A DNA stretch of 64,000 nt from Littorina saxatilis (lineage: Eukaryota; Mollusca; Gastropoda; Littorinimorpha; Littorinidae), in the NCBI RefSeq assembly GCF_037325665.1, contig NC_090255.1, positions 5,094,242 through 5,158,241 on the forward strand. Direction: 5' to 3'. Of the stretch, positions 48,201 through 58,341 are shown one piece after another. The notes below the pieces were generated by a model, which made no database searches, was not told the origin of the DNA, and was given only the letters and a program-made list of their open reading frames with translations. The number at the start of each line of letters is the position of its first letter. Position 1 is the stretch's first letter. A program made the translations under genes and the position numbers.

Positions 48201-49052
48201 TTTTAGATGCATAAAATGTCAGATTGTGTGCCCCCCACTGAAACAAACTCCCCCCCCCCCCCCCCGCTAACACCCCCCTCCCTTCTTTCATATCTCGCAG
48301 CTGATCAGCTGACTGGCCACTTTGTGCGTGACCAGTACTGTTCCACACCTGTGAAGAAAAAGAAAATGATTGTGTTTGGAGATCTAGCTAGCACGTGTGT
48401 TTTGTTTTTTTAGGGAGTTTTAGATACATAAAATGTCAGATTGCGTGCCCCCCGTGCCTCCCCCCCCCCCCCCCCCCCCCCACCATCCTTTCTTTCATAT
48501 CTCGCAGCTGGTCAGCTGACTGGTCACTTTGCGAGTGACCAGTTCCACACCTGAATACAAACATAGTATACAGGTAGATTTAGCTGCCCGCAGCCCTAGC
48601 ACTGTGCTTGTACGGGAGTTGAAGATGCATACAACATCAGGTTGCGTGGCCCCCCCTCCCCTCTTCCATTCTTTGTTGTTGGTCAACTGGTTGGCTTCTT
48701 TCCGAGTGGCCAGTCCAACACCTGAGAATTTTTTTAATTTTCTTTTTAATGGAGGTTTATTAGCATGACGTAGTTGTGTTTTAATGAGTGGTTGATAGGG
48801 AGGTTTAACCTCCTCCTCCCCTCCATCCCCCGCCAACACACGCACGAACACACACACACACACGGACGCACACATCCACACGCACACACACGCACACACA
48901 CACGTACGCACACACACGCACACACACGGGCGCACACACGCACACACACTCGCTGCATATCCATCCCCACGTTAATAGTATCTGCCTCTGTCTGTCGGTA
49001 CGTCCGTCCGTCTTTCTTTCTGTCTGTATGTGTGTCTGTTTGTCTGTCTCGC

Positions 49053-49111
<59 letters not shown>

Positions 49112-49246
49112 ATGCTCACTGTCCCACTTTCTATTTTTCCTGAACTTTGAATAAAAATGTAACATACCCGCAGCTTTCATGTATTCATCCCAGTTTTCGC
49201 TGGAAGCCAACTTCCAGTGGCCCAAAAACTGATCGCCGTTAGACAT
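45253..49246 (-). CDS. FABP: Fatty-acid-binding protein (FABP), four exons, exon 2 with an in-frame TGA
   Basis: Cytosolic carrier of fatty acids or retinoids. Minus-strand exons: 49246-49168 ([20 protein letters not shown], then EYMKAA), 48133-47961 (ATRK-type [39 protein letters not shown]), 46740-46627 ([28 protein letters not shown]), 45315-45253 ([20 protein letters not shown], stop). Exon 2 is 173 nt, the family's standard size, and phases agree at all joins; full length would be 142 residues. The third codon of exon 2 is TGA where family members have Gly (GVGLATRK becomes GV-stop-LVTRK). Three shortened copies of the exon start lie upstream (48,348, 48,550, 48,721). The most upstream has the expected GVGLATRK but no donor at the right place. 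So it is a real FABP gene, either disabled, mis-assembled or polymorphic in this haplotype. Introns 2 and 3 hold SINEs and a MITE. Confidence 0.9.
45441..45600. repeat. (CA)n-rich microsatellite
   Basis: Imperfect CACACA run in FABP intron 3, with a poly-G run at 45,664-45,682. Confidence 0.93.
45752..45940. mobile_element. 189-bp MITE with 18-bp perfect inverted ends
   Basis: Left GGCTCCTAATATGGACCA, right TGGTCCATATTAGGAGCC. A further ATATGGACCA occurs at 45,951. Target duplication not clear. In FABP intron 3. Confidence 0.85.
46794..47166 (-). mobile_element. SINE family A, full length with target duplication
   Basis: The inverse of 14,138-14,512 with few differences. TAAACAACTAAT flanks it at 46,782-46,793 and 47,167-47,178. 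In FABP intron 2. Confidence 0.96.
47332..47790 (+). mobile_element. SINE family B, full length
   Basis: Head CTGGGTGGCCGAGTGGTAAC (A-box) and GTTGCGTGTTCGACCC (B-box), the family body, then an (AAAT)n tail at 47,775-47,790. In FABP intron 2. Confidence 0.95.
48180..48723 (-). pseudogene. Three tandem partial copies of FABP exon 2 with its 3' splice site
   Basis: Reading along the gene, exon-start copies begin at 48,721 ([13 protein letters not shown]), 48,550 ([13 protein letters not shown]) and 48,348 (shifted by an insertion), before the full exon at 48,133. Each is about 200 bp and includes the intron end with CAG acceptor and a CCCC-rich segment. They stop around the Tyr/Cys-Glu codon (the middle one runs into a stop), so none can supply the whole exon. 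Confidence 0.88.
48838..49107. repeat. (CA)n and (TC)n microsatellites
   Basis: CACACG-type repeats at 48,838-48,955 and TC repeats at 49,054-49,107 in FABP intron 1. Confidence 0.95.
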
Positions 49247-49565
49247 GGCTGATGGTGAAATGTGTAGCTCACTTCAGACGCAGATGGAGTATTGGTCTGT
49301 ACTGTATCCGGATAAAAATAATCAAAAACTATGTAATGTTACTGTCTACGGTAAAGGGATATGCGTGCATGCACCCACGTAAGCACCCACGCACACGGAA
49401 CTAAAGTCAGTCTGACATCCTTCCACTTAGGCTGATCATAGACCTATATTAGATCCCTGGGCTGATATAAAACAAAAATCGACAGCCTATCAGCTCCCTG
49501 TGCAGAGGTGGGGAATATTGTGTGTGTGTGTGTGTGTGTGTGTGGGGGGGGGGGTTGTGTTAAGG
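49247..49565. promoter_or_regulatory. FABP upstream region
   Basis: On the minus strand this is the presumed promoter and 5' UTR. I see no strong TATA box or other motif that can be called with confidence. A (TG)n run lies at 49,519-49,545. Confidence 0.35.
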
Positions 49566-49872
49566 CCAACAAAAAAAATTGTCTGTTTAGGGTAACCCGA
49601 CCGACCCTATCGATTTGGCGCCGACCCAAAAACTTTTTTTTGATTTCAAAAAAAAAAAAAAGAAAAAAAAAGAGGTAAAAATGCTAAAAAGAGACATTTG
49701 GCGTTTCTTTCTCTCCGTTTCTCTCTGTTTTATTTATACGTTAGTTTTGAAACATGTATTCATCAAATATAAGAAGTGAAGGTTCAGCCAAAAAAAAAAA
49801 AACTTTACCTACCTACCGACCCTACTTTTTTTGGTCATGTTACCCTAAACAGACAAAAACAATTTTTGGCCT
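49566..49872. mobile_element. GGCC MITE, copy 2
   Basis: Left AAATTGTCTGTTTAGGGTAA, right ATGTTACCCTAAACAGACAA, inverted repeats around an A-rich middle. Related to 14,826-15,115. Confidence 0.82.
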
Positions 49873-50047
49873 AATCAACGGTGACACTGACTTGATAAAG
49901 ATTTGAAGGTACAGTCTCAGTCTTTCCTGATATCGGAAATTTGAGGTAAGGAGAACGGCCTTTTGTGACACTGCTATCTTATCAACGACAACACGCGAGT
50001 ATACAATTATCTGCACTAAGGTTTCACGAGACAGCTGATGCAATATC

Positions 50048-50460
50048 AATCAATCAATCAATCAATGAGTCTTATATCGCGCATATTCCGTGGGTACAGT
50101 TCTAGGCGCTCTGCAGTGATGCCGTGTGAGATGAAATTTTATACGGCCAGTAGATTGCAGCCATGTCGGCGCATATTTACCTTTCACGGCCTATTATTCC
50201 AAGTCACACGGGTATAGGTAGACAATTATTAACTGTGCCTAAGCAATTTTGCCAGGAAAGACCCTTTTGTCAATCGTGGGATCTTTAACGTGCACACCCA
50301 ATGTAGTGTACACGGGGGGAGGTTCGGACACCGAAGAGAGTCTGCACACAAAGTTGACTCTGTGAACTAAATTTCCGCCGAACCTGGGATCGAACTCACG
50401 CTGACAGCGGCCAACTGAATACAAATCCAGCGCACTACCAACTGAGCTATATCCCCGCCC
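50048..50460 (-). mobile_element. Chimeric SINE: family A head on family B body
   Basis: On the minus strand it starts with the family A head (GATATAGCTCAGTTGGTAG, GAGTTCGATCCC, GAGTCAACTTTGTGTGC). It then passes at about 50,317 into the family B body and ends in an ATTG tail. A single direct repeat CAATATC flanks the whole (50,041-50,047 and 50,461-50,467). Confidence 0.85.
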
Positions 50461-50689
50461 CAATATCTACCGTTGAGCCGAGCTATTTACATGGGAATGA
50501 ATGTGCCGTTTCAAACAAGTTCTGTTTGATTTCTAGCGGCAGCTTTGGATAGCACGATTCATTTTATTTAAGTCAATTTTATATACACGGCTAACGTTTC
50601 AAAATTCAGAATAAAACAGAAGAAGAAATGTAGGTTATTGGAACATTACCTCGCCAACATTTTGCATGCAAGATTCATCAAGGATTTTG

Positions 50690-51187
50690 AGATACATTAT
50701 GAGGCTTATATCGCGCGTATTCCGTGGGTACAGTTCTAAGCGCAGGGATTTTTTTTTAATGCAATTTATATCGCGCACATATTCAAGGCGCAGGGATTTA
50801 TTTATGCCGTGTGAGATGGAATTTTTTTTACACAATACATCACGCATTCACATCGGCCAGCAGATCGCAGCCATTTCGGCGCATATCCTACTTTTCACGG
50901 CCTATTATTCCAAGTCACACGGGCATTTTGATGGACATTTTTATCTATGCCTATACAATTTTGCCAGGAAAGACCATTCTGTCAATCGTGGGATCTTTAA
51001 CGTGCACACCCCCAATGTAGTGTACACGAAGGGACCTCGGTTTTTCGTCTCATCCGAAAGACTAGCACTTGAACCCACCACCTAGGCCAGGAAAGGGGGG
51101 AGAAAATTGCTAACGCCCTGACCCAGGGTCGAACTCGCAACCTCTCGCTTCCGAGCGCAAGTGCGTTACCACTCGGCCACCCAGTCG
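50690..51187 (-). mobile_element. SINE family B, full length
   Basis: Same as 13,375-13,893. On the minus strand its head is GACTGGGTGGCCGAGTGGTA. The left boundary is near ATTATGAGGCTTATATCGCG; the head merges into the 22-bp satellite. Confidence 0.93.
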
Positions 51188-52147
51188 TTACCACTCGGCC
51201 ACCCAGTCGTTACCACTCGGCCACCCAGTCGTTACCACTCGGCCACCCGGGCCAGTCGTTACCACTCGGCCACCCAGTCGTTACCACTCGGCCACCCAGT
51301 CGTTACCACTCGGCTACCCAGTCGTTACCACTCGGCCACCCAGTCGTTACCACTCGGCCACCCAGTCGTTACCACTCGGCCACCCAGTCGTTACCACTCG
51401 GCCACCCAGTCGTTACCACTCGGCCTCCCAGTCGTTACCACTCGGCCACCCAGTCGTTACCACTCGGCCACCCAGTCGTTACCACTCGGCCACCCAGTCG
51501 TTACCACTCGGCCACCCAGTCGTTACCACTCGGCCACCCAGTCGTTACCACTCGGCCCCCCAGTCGTTACCACTCGGCCACCCAGTCGTTACCACTCGGC
51601 CACCCAGTCGTTACCACTCGGCCACCCAGTCGTTACCACTCGGCCACCCAGTCGTTACCACTCGGCCACCCAGTCGTTACCACTCGGCCTCCCAGTCGTT
51701 ACCACTCGGCCACCCAGTCGTTACCACTCGGCCACCCAGTCGTTACCACTCGGCCACCCAGTCGTTACCACTCGGCCTCCCAGTCGTTACCACTCGGCCA
51801 CCCAGTCGTTACCACTCGGCCACCCGGGCCAGTCGTTACCACTCGGCCACCCAGTCCTTACCACTCGGCCTCCCAGTCGTTACCACTCGGCCACCCAGTC
51901 GTTACCACTCGGCCACCCAGTCGTTACCACTCGGCCACCCAATCGTTACCACTCGGCCACCCAGTCGTTACCACTCGGCCACCCAGTCGTTACCACTCGG
52001 CCACCCAATCCACTCGGCCACCCAGTCGTTACCACTCGGCCACCCAATCGTTACCACTCGGCCACCCAGTCGTTACCACTCGGCCACCCAGTCGTTACCA
52101 CTCGGCCACCCAGTCGTTACCACTCGGCCACCCAGACCACTCGGCCA
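51165..52147. repeat. 22-bp satellite made of the SINE family B A-box, about 44 copies
   Basis: Minus-strand unit GACTGGGTGGCCGAGTGG plus TAAC, which is the first 22 bases of the adjoining SINE. Units are nearly identical; a few carry GGGCC insertions or single changes. Each unit holds the Pol III A-box core TGGCCGAGTGG. Confidence 0.98.
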
Positions 52148-52236
52148 ATTATTATTTGTATCAGTGTTGGTGTGTGTGTGCTTGGAAGACCACTCAGAGT
52201 CGACGTACTGTAAATGTAACGTTTTGTTTTGTCAAT

Positions 52237-52300
52237 AGGCCAAAAAAAAAAAATTGTCTGTTTCTGGTAACATGGCTAAAAAAAATAGGGTCGGTAGGTC

Positions 52301-52345
<45 letters not shown>

Positions 52346-52612
52346 CCAAATGTAGACCAATAAAACTAACTTTAAAAATCGCGCAAAGAGACTGGATTCA
52401 CTATACATAGAGACAAGACACTCAACACATTTACAAATCGTCAGCGGACTTTCGTTTTCACACGTTTTTGTTGTTCATTTTCTCACCCTGTCCTTTACCA
52501 CCACCAAAAAACCCAAAATTTTGGAGTTAGGAAAAAAAAAGTTTAGGGTCGGCGCCGAAATTTAGGGTCGGTCGGGTGACCAGAAACAGACAATTTTTTT
52601 TTTTTGGCCATA
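52237..52612. mobile_element. GGCC MITE, copy 3
   Basis: Left GGCCAAAAAAAAAA, AATTGTCTGTTTCTGGTAAC; right GACCAGAAACAGACAATT, then TTTTTGGCC. A long T run (about 52,305-52,340) lies inside. Confidence 0.82.
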
Positions 52613-52839
52613 ATTCAACGTTCCAATAACACACGATACTTTTTTTCTTTTTTTTTTTTTTTAAATTAATAGTAGACTGAAGAACCAAATTCCAGTTTCT
52701 ACTTGTCTCAAGGTTACGATAAAATCGAATTTCACACTTACCGTTCCAGGCGAACCACAAGCTTGTTCTGTCGTCTGAGCGGTTTTGTAGTCTGCTACTT
52801 CTACAGCTAATTTGGCCAAAAGTTTGTATTACGATACAG

Positions 52840-53522
52840 GGTTTAGGCGATGTGTGGCACTAAAATTAAACTTGAAGAATACATGGAATAACCTAGTTTT
52901 CTTGGTAGTTATTAAAGTGACTTATAACAATGAATGACAAATTTGTAAATATTAATGGACACAGATGGCCGTTGCTATGGAAACAGCCGCCATATTGGAT
53001 TTCTAGGAAACGGTTTTACAGCGACTTCATACATCAAAAATGCATGATATTTGGCACAGAGATACACATGTCTTTTTATCTACAATCATATAGAACGATA
53101 TTGTTTTACTAAAGACTACAGTTGAGTTTATATTAATTTTTGTAATAAGGATTAATGAATTTCTAACCGCATAGTCTTTAATCCTTATTTCAAAAATTAA
53201 TATAAGTTCAACTGTAGTCTTTTCTAAAAAAAATCGTTCTATACAATTGTTGATAAAAGTCATGTGTATCTTTGTGCCAAATATTAAGCATTTCTGATGT
53301 ATGATGTTGCTGTAAAACCGTTTCCTAGAAATCCAATATGGTGCTGTTTAAGCCAGTTTCCATAGCAACGGCAGTCTATGTCCTGTAGTATTCACATATT
53401 TTTCATTTCTTTTCATAAGTCACTTCAATAACTACCCCAAAAATTAAGTTATTCCATGTATTCTCCAAGTTAAATTTTGGTGGTTTTAGTGCCTCACCGC
53501 GTCGGACATCGCCTTAAAACGC
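52840..53522. mobile_element. Foldback element, arms of about 300 bp
   Basis: 52,840-53,140 and 53,175-53,522 are inverted copies: CCATATTGGATTTCTAGGAA against TTCCTAGAAATCCAATATGG, AAAGACTACAGTTGA against TCAACTGTAGTCTTT, GGCGATGT against ACATCGCC at the tips. The loop is only some tens of bases. No coding potential. Confidence 0.92.
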
Positions 53523-53684
53523 TGATACAGAAATGCCCCTATCTCTGTTTAAAAAAAGATATAGTGTCGTTGGTTTATATCTCACACCTTATCTCACGGC
53601 GTGGAACACCTACGCGCAGTGGCCTTCGCAGGAATAAAACTTAAAGGCGCGACAGGTAGGAACAAGTCTTTCTTGACGCATCGG

Positions 53685-54100
53685 CATTTATAGACAGACA
53701 GACAGAAACATATACAGACAGACACGCTCGCTCGCACGCACGCACGCACACACACACACACACACACACACTGACACACACACACACACACACACCAGGC
53801 TTAACTGAGTGACAATCAACACCTTTAAAACATGTATTAATGATTTGTTACACTGCCTGCTACCCAAATCAAATGCAAGAAGTCCTGTCTAGCCGTAAAC
53901 GTGAATGAGCAAAACACACTCCAACCTTCCACTTAGTCTCACATTTACGAGCGACGACGATTTACTAGTGTAACAGACTGACACACACAGGCACACATCC
54001 ACGCACGCACGCACGGACGCACGCAAACACGCACACACTGGCACGCACGCACGCACACACACACACACACACACACTCACGCACACACACACACGCACAC
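53685..54100. repeat. (CA)n-rich microsatellites
   Basis: CACACA and CGCACG runs at 53,720-53,796 and 53,978-54,100 with ordinary sequence between. Confidence 0.93.
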
Positions 54101-54375
54101 ACTAAATAGTGTCATAAATTGTTGTTTGTCTTTTACACGCAAGCTACAACTGAGGATTTACCCCCCGTTGCTTCTTTAAACTATCGAAGCCATTAATGTA
54201 AGCCGAACGTCTTGCTCAACAAACACACTTCAATCTTCCACTCAACTCAGATTTATGCCGAAATCTCAACTTGAGTTTGTTGCGATTCACTTGGCAGTCT
54301 TGAGTGCACATGGTCTTTAAAGAGAGAGAGAGAGGGGGGGGGGCATGGAAGAGAGGGAGAGAGAGAGACACAGAG

Positions 54376-54575
54376 AGCACCGACGCACACACACACACAT
54401 GCATACCGGCACACACACACACACACACACATGCATACCGGCACACACACACACACATGCATACCGGCACACACACACACACACACATGCATACCGGCAC
54501 ACACACACACACACATGCATACCGGCACACACACACACACACACATGCATACCGGCACACACACACATACACATT
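54376..54575. repeat. Higher-order CA repeat with TGCATACCGG
   Basis: Six units of (CA)n closed by CATGCATACCGG, 25-36 bp each, preceded by (GA)n at 54,320-54,375. Confidence 0.93.
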
Positions 54576-55024
54576 TCACTTGCATTTTAGGTATACTCAT
54601 TCATAATGCATCTTATCTTAGCCATACAAGGTTTAGGAACTGCATTTTAAACATAAAAAACCCATTCGCAACATATACATACCTTAAATTTACGCCAAAC
54701 AGGATTTAAGTCCAACAGTAGGGAGTCACTGACTGGGCAGTCTTGAGTGCACATATATTTCCACAGTTCACAAGCATGTTAGGTCAAGTTTGAGTCATTA
54801 CACGCAGAGACAAGTGGCAGAGATAGCCGTGTAGCTTACGTCTCTGACCGATAGCACACACACTTATCAGTGACTCGGTGATTCAGACAAGGATCAGAAG
54901 TTAACTCTCTTCTAGACTTGAGTCAATGACAGTGACTGAGTAGACCACAGGCACTTGAATCAAAATTTCTGGCTTGGATTAAACTCTTGACCATTCAGTT
55001 GTTACGGCCTTGAGAGGAGAGAGA

Positions 55025-55228
55025 TTCAGACAGACAGACAGACAGACAGACACTCGGACAGACAGACAGACAGATAGATAAATAGATAGATAGATAGATA
55101 GACACTGAGACAAACTGACAGAAAAACAGACAGACATACATACAACATACAGACAGACAGACAGAGAATGACAGACAGACAGACACTCGGATAGACAGAC
55201 AGACAGACAGATAGACAGACAGACAGAC
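55025..55228. repeat. (GACA)n microsatellite, left part
   Basis: GACAGACA repeats that continue at 55,637-55,690 on the other side of the inserted element. Confidence 0.95.
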
Positions 55229-55636
55229 CAGGGCCGGACCCAGGGGGGGGGGTTCCAGGGGTTCCGGAACCCCACCCCTGGAAAAAGCATGTACCTTGCT
55301 TTGAGTGGGTTTTTTATTTTTAATTTTTTTTAATAAATTTTGTGTGTGTCTCTAACAAAATTTATTCAATGTGAAATCCGATGAGAAAAAGGTACCCCCC
55401 CCCCCCCCCACAATGCTGCTCTTTACCCTCAAAACAAGGCCCAGAATGCACCAGATTGCACAGATTTTAACCGTTTTTCAAACATTTTCCGGGGGGGCAT
55501 GCCCCCGGACCCCCCTAGTTCGCGCGCCTGCTTTGTAGGCGCGCGCTTGTGGCTTCGCCACTTCGCTGAGTTTGCCCCCCCCAAAAAAGGAGGAACCCCC
55601 CCCCCCCCCCCTTACAACTCATTTGGTCCGGCCCTG
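55229..55636. mobile_element. Short hAT-like element inserted in (GACA)n
   Basis: Inverted ends CAGGGCCGGACC / GGTCCGGCCCTG. The inside is rich in G/C runs (GGGGGGGCATGCCCCCGGAC). The microsatellite resumes directly after it, so any target duplication is hidden. Confidence 0.85.
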
Positions 55637-55643
55637 CAGACAT

Positions 55644-55690
<47 letters not shown>

Positions 55691-56289
55691 AATTAGACGC
55701 AAGAATGTCTTTTAATTTTCCGCAATGGAAGACAACAGCTCAGTGCAACATCAGTCATAAATACAGTCTAATGTCACCTCTTCAGAGCCCTGAGGCTTTG
55801 TTTTACAAACGGAACTGAAAATGTAATGAGCACAATCATGGTGAAACTGAAAGTCCTCCAACAAACACTATGATAGAGAGAAGTTTATAAAGAAATTGTG
55901 ATGGCGATCTCCTCACGATAGGAAACACTAGCGTGAACAGAATCCGTTATCTTATATCTTATAGATGACTGTCTTTGCCCTCAGGAAACGCTGTACGTAT
56001 TCAGACGGAAATGTTAATATCATCGCTATCAACTAAGGTTAGTTAGTTAGTTTTTGGGGTTTAATGTCCCTTTAGCAGATGCTAGCTGCTATTCGAGACC
56101 GTTTCAGCTAAGGTCGAAAGTGTGGACACACACGTACATAGACACACGCAGGCACAGACACACTTGCAACACCACCACCACCCCCCCCCCCACACACACA
56201 CACACACCGTGGCCACCCCCCCCTCCCTCACAAACACAGAGCGATGAACTTGATGGATAATCTCAGTTGAACTTTAGCGTGTTAAATTA
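55691..56289. other. Intergenic sequence, no gene seen
   Basis: Mixed sequence with CA/CCA-rich runs at 56,120-56,235. Nothing coding. Confidence 0.5.
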
Positions 56290-56750
56290 CAAGGACTGGG
56301 TGGCCGAGTGGTAACGCACTTGCGCTCGGAAGCGAGAGGTTGCGAGTTCGACCCTGGGTCAGGGCGTTAGCAATTTTCTCCCCCCTTTCCTAATCTAGGT
56401 GGTGGGTTCAAGTGCTAGTCTTTCGGATGAGACGAAAAACCGAGGTCCCTTCGTTGTACACTACATTGGGGTGTGCACGTTAAAGATCCCACGATTGACA
56501 AAAGGGTCTTTCCTGGCAAAATTGTATAGGCATAGATAAAAAATGTCCACCAAAATACCCGTGTGACTTGGAATAATAGGCCGTGAAAAGTAGGATATGC
56601 GCCGAAATGGCTGCGATCTGCTGGTCGATGTGAATGCGTGATGTATTGTGTAAAAAATTCCATCTCACACGGCATAATTAGATCCCTGCGCCTTGAGTCC
56701 GAGTCTGGAGATACGCGCGCGATATAAGACTTCATATAACAAAATTCATA
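56290..56750 (+). mobile_element. SINE family B, full length
   Basis: Head GACTGGGTGGCCGAGTGGTA, B-box GCGAGTTCGACCC, the same body as the other copies, 3' end CGCGCGATATAAGACTTC. Confidence 0.95.
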
Positions 56751-57261
56751 GCTCATAATTCAGAGACATTTAAGTCTTCAAATTTGTAGAACCTGCACTT
56801 GTAATCATAACAAGTCATTTTACTATCCCTTTGAAGTTACGGAATGAACTCCGATGCATTTGGAATTATCCGTATGAGCGGACAAGGGAGACAACTCTTT
56901 CGTGTAAATGATGTCGCATGATTGACAACGTACGCCATTTTTGGTGCATTTTGGTCGATTGAACAACCAAATTAATTAATTATGCTTAAGTTTGGAGCTC
57001 AATCCGTCAACTAATTTCACGGCAAATGTTCTTTGGCTTGCTTACATGGACTTGTATCAAAAATAAGTCAAGAATGTCACTGGATTATGAGCTATGAATT
57101 TAACACGCTTAAGTTCAAGATTACCACTTGATGACCGGTTGACGACTAGCTGTCTTTGACCAGACTTCAAAAGATCAGTACACGGAAATGGAAACAACGT
57201 AGCAATCTGTATGTGACAGGACAAAATGAGCAGACGCCCGCAATCAGTGCGCGATGAACTT

Positions 57262-57780
57262 TAAGGCACAGTAAGCCTCCCGTAAACCATCACAGATACT
57301 GTCAGGCTTATACACACAGTACAAACACCCTTTCGTTTAAACACTCACCGCTTGAGAACATCCTAGGTGCCCAACGTAAAGTGCGAGCAATTTTCAAAGA
57401 ATTTATTTTCGTGGACCGTCTGATCGGCAAATCAGGCGCCTCGTTTTGGCGCTAGAACTAACTTTTGAAATCTAGATAATAAATTGACAGCTTGTTACAC
57501 AAACATTCTTAAATCATAAAAGAATTCTTTTTTCATCGAGACAAGATCAGTACAATTCGAAGTTTTGAAAGTTTGAAAAAAGAAAAGCCAGGAAACGTGT
57601 CACACAAACCGTCTTTTTCGTAGCAGACGACGGTTGTGCTTGGCGCCCGTTCCTCTGAACAAGCAACTGCTACCGCTCTAGTTCGTGTGGATCGCAGCCG
57701 TTTGTTGCGTTTAGATTCAGAGGTACACAATAACGTGCTATTGCAGATAAGCTTACAGCGAGTCGCATTGAAATTGTGAC
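57262..57780. mobile_element. Element H, second copy, without right end
   Basis: Aligns with 7596-7730 and then 8432-8810, i.e. the element without the nested repeat G. It stops near GAGTCGCATTGAAATTGTGA. Confidence 0.85.
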
Positions 57781-57879
57781 AGGGCGACCAGTCACCAATT
57801 ATAGAGTAAAGTTTTTGTCATTGTCCAGTCTAGTGTTTGTAGTTCATGTTGCCGATCGCTTTATGTTTTGTGTAATGCC

Positions 57880-58089
57880 ATTAAATTACATATTCCTACT
57901 CCGAATCACATGTAGCAGTTGACTCAGTCTAAAGTGCTAGGTCTGAAAAGGCTACCCGTCTAAGGGGAGCAACCCCAACTAAAAAAGTGTAAACGTAGCT
58001 ATGGTAATGACGACGCACCCAGGGAGTTACCTCCCCTCCTGCGTACTACGTCACTACTGCTACTGACCACGTGACCCCTATCATTCGAC
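57880..58089 (+). repeat. DIRS left inverted terminal repeat
   Basis: Inverse complement of 63,779-63,985 or so; starts near ATTAAATTACATATTCC. Confidence 0.93.
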
Positions 58090-58341
58090 ACTTCAGCTTT
58101 CTAGGGAGCAGGTCGTGAATTTTTTTTTGGCTCTAGTGGAAGTTCGCTGTTTGGTGTTTGCTTAGACACCCACCGGCACCCACACCCGTCTCTTCACCCG
58201 CTGCACTGGTAGTTGGTGAGCTCGTTCCTTTACTTGTATCGAACGTAATTTTCTGTTGCTACTCGAAATTTTCGGCCACGTGTTGGTCACGTATTTTGTG
58301 GTAGCCATTTTGGAATTTTGTGTCTCCATTTTGTTGTCAGC

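Noticed and set aside
51161-52213. 350-codon frame rich in [14 protein letters not shown] repeats
   Set aside because: Translation of the 22-bp satellite derived from a SINE head.
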